Source: Cupriavidus cauae
GTDB lineage: Bacteria; Pseudomonadota; Gammaproteobacteria; Burkholderiales; Burkholderiaceae
Assembly: GCF_008632125.1 (NCBI RefSeq)
Contig: NZ_VWRN01000002.1
Span: 37,466-101,465 of the forward strand
DNA: 64,000 nucleotides
Reading direction: 5' to 3'
Shown here piece by piece: positions 59,844 to 64,000 of the stretch. The notes under the pieces are model-generated. The model ran no database searches. It was not told where the DNA came from and was given only the letters and a program-made list of their open reading frames with translations. Both the position numbers and the translations under genes were made by a program. The stretch's first letter is position 1. Each line of letters starts with the position of its first letter.

Positions 59844-59863
59844 CCCGGTTTGACAATCCAGAA

Positions 59864-59901
59864 ACGGGCGCCAACCCCACTTGGCGCCCGTGACACTTTT
59901 T
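59864..59901 (+). terminator. Terminator-like hairpin in the map leader
   Basis: ACGGGCGCCAA (59864-59874) and TTGGCGCCCGT (59881-59891) form a perfect 11-bp stem with a 6-base loop, followed by GACAC and a run of five T at 59897-59901. It precedes the map ATG by about 13 bp and resembles an intrinsic attenuator. Confidence 0.55.
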
Positions 59902-59913
59902 CCGCGTCGCAGC

Positions 59914-60732
59914 ATGAGCATCCATTTGAAGACCGCCGAAGACATCGCCCAGATGCGCGTCGCCTGCCGGCTGGCCAGTGAAGTCCTCGACTACATCACG
60001 CCGTTCGTGAAGCCCGGCGTCACCACCGGCGAACTGGACCGCCTGTGCCACGCCTATATGCGTGACGTACAAGGCACGGTGCCTGCGCCGCTGAACTATG
60101 CGCCTCCGGGCTATCCGCCCTTCCCCGGCGCGATCTGCACCTCGGTCAACGACGTGATCTGCCATGGCATCCCGGGCGATCGCGTGCTGAAGAATGGCGA
60201 CGCGGTGAACCTGGACATCACGGTGATCACCAAGGAAGGCTATTACGGCGACACCAGCCGGATGTTCATCGTCGGCGAGGGCTCGATCCTGGCCAAGCGC
60301 CTGACCCAGGTGACCTTCGAATGCATGTGGAAGGGCATCGCCCAGGTGCGCCCGGGCGCCAGGCTCGGCGATATCGGCCACGTGATCCAGCAGCACGCCG
60401 AGGCGGCCGGCTACAGCGTGGTGCGCGAATACTGCGGCCACGGCATCGGCAAGAACTTCCACGAGGACCCGCAGATCCTGCACTACGGCCGCCCGGGCAC
60501 CGGCATGGAGCTGCAGGCCGGCATGATCTTCACGATCGAGCCGATGATCAACGCCGGCAAGCGCGATATCCGCACGATGCCCGACCAGTGGACGGTCAAG
60601 ACGCGCGACCGCAGCCTGTCGGCGCAATGGGAACACACCGTGCTGGTGACCGACACCGGCTACGAGGTGCTGACCGTCTCGGCCGGCACGCAGGCGCCGC
60701 CCGCCTTCATCACCGACACGCTCGCGGCCTGA
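59914..60732 (+). CDS. map: Methionine aminopeptidase type I
   Basis: A 272-residue metalloenzyme that removes the N-terminal Met from new proteins. The metal ligands are in [20 protein letters not shown] (two Asp), [20 protein letters not shown] (His), [10 protein letters not shown] (Glu) and [16 protein letters not shown] (Glu). The ATG at 59914 gives the standard [14 protein letters not shown] start. It is divergent from rpsB and followed by a hairpin and glnD. The leader hairpin may modulate its transcription. Confidence 0.97.
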   Translation: MSIHLKTAEDIAQMRVACRLASEVLDYITPFVKPGVTTGELDRLCHAYMRDVQGTVPAPLNYAPPGYPPFPGAICTSVNDVICHGIPGDRVLKNGDAVNLDITVITKEGYYGDTSRMFIVGEGSILAKRLTQVTFECMWKGIAQVRPGARLGDIGHVIQQHAEAAGYSVVREYCGHGIGKNFHEDPQILHYGRPGTGMELQAGMIFTIEPMINAGKRDIRTMPDQWTVKTRDRSLSAQWEHTVLVTDTGYEVLTVSAGTQAPPAFITDTLAA

Positions 60733-60738
60733 TTGCAG

Positions 60739-60758
60739 GGGGCGCCGGGAGGCGCCCC
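60739..60758 (+). terminator. Hairpin after map
   Basis: GGGGCGCC (60739-60746) and GGCGCCCC (60751-60758) pair over 8 bp with a GGGA loop, followed by TGTCGTTT. It lies just beyond the map stop and may limit read-through into glnD. Confidence 0.5.
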
Positions 60759-60839
60759 TGTCGTTTGGGCCGCGCCGATTCGCCGTTCACCGACATACGC
60801 CGCCACCGCCCTCGCCGCCACCTGCGCCCTCCTTCACCC

Positions 60840-63449
60840 ATGTCGACCCAACCCGTCCCAGCCATGGATTCCTCTCCGGAACTGCTGCTCGCCACGCGCG
60901 TGCGCGACCGGCTCAAGGCCGGCAAGCAGGCGCTGTTCGACGCCTTCACCGGCGGCGGCCAGGTCGGCACGCTGCTGACGCGGCTGCGCCAGGCGGTCGA
61001 CCAGGCGCTGGTCGAATGCTGGCGCGGCCTCGGGCTGCCGGCCGGGATGGCGCTGGTGGCCGTGGGCGGCTATGGCCGCGGCGAGCTGTTTCCGCATTCG
61101 GACGTCGACGTGCTGCTGCTGTTGCCGGCCGAGCCGGACGCCGACACCGTCGGCCGCATGGAGAAGTTCATCGGCCTGTGCTGGGACCTGGGACTGGAAA
61201 TCGGGTCGTCGGTACGCACGGTCGACGATTGCCTGCGCGAGGCGCGCGCCGACGTGACCATCCGCACCGCGCTGCTCGAGGCCCGGCTGGTGACGGGCAA
61301 CCGCACGCTGTTCGCCGAGCTGCAGGCGCGCTATCGCGCCGAGCTGGACCCGCGCGCCTTCTTCCAGGCCAAGCTGCTCGAACTGCGCCAGCGCCACGCC
61401 AAGTACCAGGACACGCCCTACGCGCTCGAGCCGAACTGCAAGGAAAGCCCGGGCGGCCTGCGCGACCTGCAGGTGATCCTGTGGATGACGCAGGCGGCGG
61501 GCTACGGCGACAGCTGGAAGGAGCTGCGCGACAAGGGCCTGCTGACCGAGCGCGAGGCGCAGGAACTGACGCGCAACGAGCGCCTGCTCAAGACCATCCG
61601 CGCCCGCCTGCACCTGCTGGCCGGACGCCGCCAGGACGTGCTGGTGTTCGACCTGCAGACCGCGCTGGCCGAGGCCTTCGGCTATCGGCAGAACGCCAAC
61701 AAGCGCGCCAGCGAGCAGCTGATGCGGCGCTACTACTGGGCCGCCAAGGCGGTGACCCAGCTCAACAGCGTGCTGCTGCTCAATATCGAGGCGATGCTGT
61801 TCCCCAGCGAGTCGAAGGTCACGCGCGTGCTCAACGAGCGTTTCGTCGAGCGCCAGGGCATGCTGGAAATCACCAGCGACGACCTGTACGAACGCAATCC
61901 GCACGCGATCCTCGAAACGTTCCTGCTGTACGAGCGCACGCCCGGCGTCAAGGGCCTGTCGCCGCGCACGCTGCGCGGGCTGTACAACGCGCGCACCGTG
62001 ATGGACGCGCGCTGGCGCAACGATCCGGTCAACCGCCAGCAGTTCCTGGCGATCATCCAGGAGCCCCAGGGCATCACGCACGCGCTGCGGCTGATGAACC
62101 AGACCAGCGTGCTCGGCCGCTACCTGATCAACTTCCGGCGCATCGTCGGCCAGATGCAGCACGACCTGTTCCACGTCTATACCGTGGACCAGCACATCCT
62201 GATGGTCGTGCGCAACATGCGGCGGTTCGCCATCGTCGAGCACACCCACGAGTTCCCGTTCTGCAGCCAGTTGATGGCGAACTTCGACAAGCCGTGGGTG
62301 CTATGGCTGGCGGCGCTGTTCCACGATATCGCCAAAGGCCGCGGCGGCGACCACTCCAAGCTCGGCACCGCCGATGCGCGCCGCTTCTGCCGCCAGCACG
62401 GCATCGCGCGCGAGGACGCCAACCTGATCGCCTGGCTGGTCGAGCATCACCTGACCATGAGCCATGTCGCGCAGAAGCAGGACATGACCGACCCCGAGGT
62501 GGTCCATGCCTTCGCCCGCGTGGTCGGCAACGAACGCTATCTGACCGCGCTGTATCTGCTGACGGTGGCCGATATCCGCGGCACCAGTCCCAAGGTCTGG
62601 AACGCGTGGAAGGGCAAGCTGCTGGAGGACCTGTACCGCATCACGCTGCGCGTGCTCGGCGGCGCGCGCGTCGATCCGCATTCGCTGTGGGCGCAGCGGC
62701 GCGAGGAAACCATCGCCGCACTGCGGCTGCAGGCCTTCGACCCGGCCCGCGCCGAGGCGCTGTGGGAACGGCTGGACGTGGCCTTCTTCCTGCGCCACGA
62801 CGCGCGCGACATCGCCTGGCTGACCCGCCATCTCGCCCACCGCGTCGACAGCGAGCAGCCGGTGGTCAAGGCGCGCGTGTCGCCTGCCGGCGAGGGGCTG
62901 CAGGTCGCCGTCTACGCCAAGGATCAGCCCGACCTGTTCGCGCGCATCTGCGGCTATTTCGAGCGCAAGGGCTTCTCGATCCAGGAGGCGAAGATCCATA
63001 CCACGCGGCATGGCTACGCGCTGGATACCTTCCAGGTGTTCGATCCAGGCGTCGTCGGCGGCGGGCGCGAGACGTACCGCGACATCATCGCGCTGGTCGA
63101 GCACGAGCTGTGCGAGCGGCTGGCGCAGCAGGCGCCGCTGCCGGAGCCGTCGCAGGGCCGGCTGTCGCGCCAGTCGCGCAGCTTCCCGATCAAGCCGCGC
63201 GTCGATCTGCGGCCCGACGAGCGCGGCCAGTACTTCCTGCTCGAACTGTCGGCCAACGACCGCACCGGCCTGCTGTACGCGATCGCCCGCGTGCTGGGCC
63301 GCCACCATATCTCCGTGCATACCGCACGCATCAACACGCTGGGCGAACGGGTCGAGGACATGTTCCTCGTTGACGGCAGCCGCCTCGCCGCCGACAACCG
63401 GCTCGAAATCCAGCTTGAACAGGACCTGCTCGCGGCGCTCGAAATCTGA
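60840..63449 (+). CDS. glnD: Bifunctional uridylyltransferase/uridylyl-removing enzyme GlnD
   Basis: An 869-residue sensor of glutamine that uridylylates or de-uridylylates PII proteins and so sets nitrogen metabolism. The nucleotidyltransferase domain has [20 protein letters not shown] (about residues 75-94). The HD domain carries [12 protein letters not shown] and [14 protein letters not shown], the uridylyl-removing site. Two ACT domains close the protein: around [20 protein letters not shown] and around [20 protein letters not shown]. The ATG at 60840 gives [23 protein letters not shown] 60864 is an alternative. Length is standard. Confidence 0.96.
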   Translation: MSTQPVPAMDSSPELLLATRVRDRLKAGKQALFDAFTGGGQVGTLLTRLRQAVDQALVECWRGLGLPAGMALVAVGGYGRGELFPHSDVDVLLLLPAEPDADTVGRMEKFIGLCWDLGLEIGSSVRTVDDCLREARADVTIRTALLEARLVTGNRTLFAELQARYRAELDPRAFFQAKLLELRQRHAKYQDTPYALEPNCKESPGGLRDLQVILWMTQAAGYGDSWKELRDKGLLTEREAQELTRNERLLKTIRARLHLLAGRRQDVLVFDLQTALAEAFGYRQNANKRASEQLMRRYYWAAKAVTQLNSVLLLNIEAMLFPSESKVTRVLNERFVERQGMLEITSDDLYERNPHAILETFLLYERTPGVKGLSPRTLRGLYNARTVMDARWRNDPVNRQQFLAIIQEPQGITHALRLMNQTSVLGRYLINFRRIVGQMQHDLFHVYTVDQHILMVVRNMRRFAIVEHTHEFPFCSQLMANFDKPWVLWLAALFHDIAKGRGGDHSKLGTADARRFCRQHGIAREDANLIAWLVEHHLTMSHVAQKQDMTDPEVVHAFARVVGNERYLTALYLLTVADIRGTSPKVWNAWKGKLLEDLYRITLRVLGGARVDPHSLWAQRREETIAALRLQAFDPARAEALWERLDVAFFLRHDARDIAWLTRHLAHRVDSEQPVVKARVSPAGEGLQVAVYAKDQPDLFARICGYFERKGFSIQEAKIHTTRHGYALDTFQVFDPGVVGGGRETYRDIIALVEHELCERLAQQAPLPEPSQGRLSRQSRSFPIKPRVDLRPDERGQYFLLELSANDRTGLLYAIARVLGRHHISVHTARINTLGERVEDMFLVDGSRLAADNRLEIQLEQDLLAALEI

Positions 63450-63469
63450 GCCGCGACACCATTGAAACC

Positions 63470-64000
63470 ATGAGCGATCAACCCTCCCCCAAGCGCAAGA
63501 CCTTGGGACTGAAGTCCGCGGCCGCCAGTCCCGCGCGCAAGAGCGGCGCCACCCGGCCGGTACGCGTATCCGATCTGAACCGGCGCCGCGTCCAGACGGT
63601 GGCCGAAGGCGTGCGCGCCGCGCAGCAACGCGCCGACGTCACTGGCAAGCCGCGCAAACCAGGCGGCGCCCGCCCGGCGCCGGAAGGACGCGGCCTGCGT
63701 CGGCCAAGCAGCGACGAGCGCGGACCGCGCCGTTTCGGCACCGAGGAACGCGGGCCGCGTCGTTTCGGCGACGAAGCGCGCGAACGGCCGGCGCGCTGGG
63801 GCGAGCGCAGCGAGCGAGGGGAACGCGGCGAACGTACCGAGCGCCCACAGCGCTTCGAGCGCGGGGAGCGCGGCGAGCGCACCGAGCGGCCGCCGCGTTT
63901 CGAGCGCGGCGAACGTACCGAGCGCCCACAGCGCTTCGAGCGCGGCCCGCGTACCGAAGGCCCGCAGCGCTTCGATCGTGGCGAGCGCACCGAGCGGCCG
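63470..64000 (+). CDS. Arg-rich repetitive protein, N-terminal part (possibly pseudouridine synthase extension)
   Basis: An open frame from ATG 63470 to the window edge (177 codons seen), 20 bp after glnD. It begins MSDQPSPKRKTLGLKSAAAS and continues with VRVSDLNRRRVQTVAEGVRA, then from about residue 110 falls into repeats such as ERGERTERPQRF. In related bacteria a rRNA pseudouridine synthase with an Arg-rich, disordered N-terminal extension follows glnD; that identity is an inference from gene order and composition, since no catalytic part lies in the window. The basic repeats suggest RNA binding. Confidence 0.55.
   Translation, partial: MSDQPSPKRKTLGLKSAAASPARKSGATRPVRVSDLNRRRVQTVAEGVRAAQQRADVTGKPRKPGGARPAPEGRGLRRPSSDERGPRRFGTEERGPRRFGDEARERPARWGERSERGERGERTERPQRFERGERGERTERPPRFERGERTERPQRFERGPRTEGPQRFDRGERTERP
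63801..64000 (+). repeat. In-frame degenerate repeats in the Arg-rich ORF
   Basis: Units of about 24-39 bp encode ERGERTERPQRF-like residues in succession up to the window end. The DNA shows recurring GAGCGCGGCGAACGTACCGA (20 bases) blocks with small changes. Confidence 0.8.

Overview
The window is about 64 kb of G+C-rich DNA from a betaproteobacterium, most likely a Cupriavidus or close Burkholderiaceae relative. The pointers are the unbroken rpsB-tsf-pyrH-frr-uppS-cdsA-dxr-rseP-bamA-skp-lpxD-fabZ-lpxA-lpxB-rnhB order, ppsA facing its regulator ppsR, the guaB-membrane protein-guaA order, and many LysR regulators next to orphan Bug/TctC-type binding proteins. The genus is inferred from gene order and protein style, not from a search.

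Accessory half (1-30.9 kb). It opens with a TonB-dependent receptor whose promoter overlaps a Fur-box-like site. Next is a MarR regulator with a GST, an SMR exporter and an FMN azoreductase; three copies of TTGCA-N2-TGCAA mark the probable MarR operators. Two catabolic blocks follow. Block one (5.6-13.6 kb) has a TctC binding protein, an MmgE/PrpD protein, a LysR regulator, an acyl-CoA dehydrogenase, an NDP-forming acyl-CoA ligase and an alpha/beta hydrolase. Block two (18.8-25.6 kb) has an AraC regulator, an aldehyde dehydrogenase, a LysR regulator, a CaiB-type CoA-transferase, an enoyl-CoA hydratase and a second TctC protein. Between them are an MFS exporter facing an HxlR regulator, two small NTF2-like proteins, a LysR regulator, and a TetR regulator with a membrane protein. 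The 25.8-30.9 kb part is visibly less G+C-rich and looks acquired: LysR with an NmrA-like protein and a metallo-beta-lactamase-fold hydrolase, then a methyltransferase and a CPYC flavoprotein facing a TetR regulator across a perfect operator.

Core half (30.9-64 kb). It starts with GMP synthesis (guaA, guaB), then a DMT transporter, rnfH, ratA, smpB, an SPFH/NfeD pair, ppsA and ppsR. A run of 16 genes on the minus strand (59.5 down to 43.0 kb) combines translation (rpsB, tsf, frr), UMP kinase, isoprenoid and phospholipid precursors (dxr, uppS, cdsA), outer-membrane assembly (rseP, bamA, skp), lipid A synthesis (lpxD, fabZ, lpxA, lpxB) and rnhB plus a SPOUT methyltransferase. map, glnD and the start of an Arg-rich ORF run the other way.

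No CRISPR array, insertion sequence, integrase, tRNA or rRNA gene was recognised. No clearly new system stands out. The most unusual observations are short in-frame tandem repeats that lengthen otherwise conserved proteins (DXR tail, acyl-CoA ligase linker, Arg-rich ORF after glnD), an RNase HII with a histone-like N-terminal extension, and several well-defined operators.
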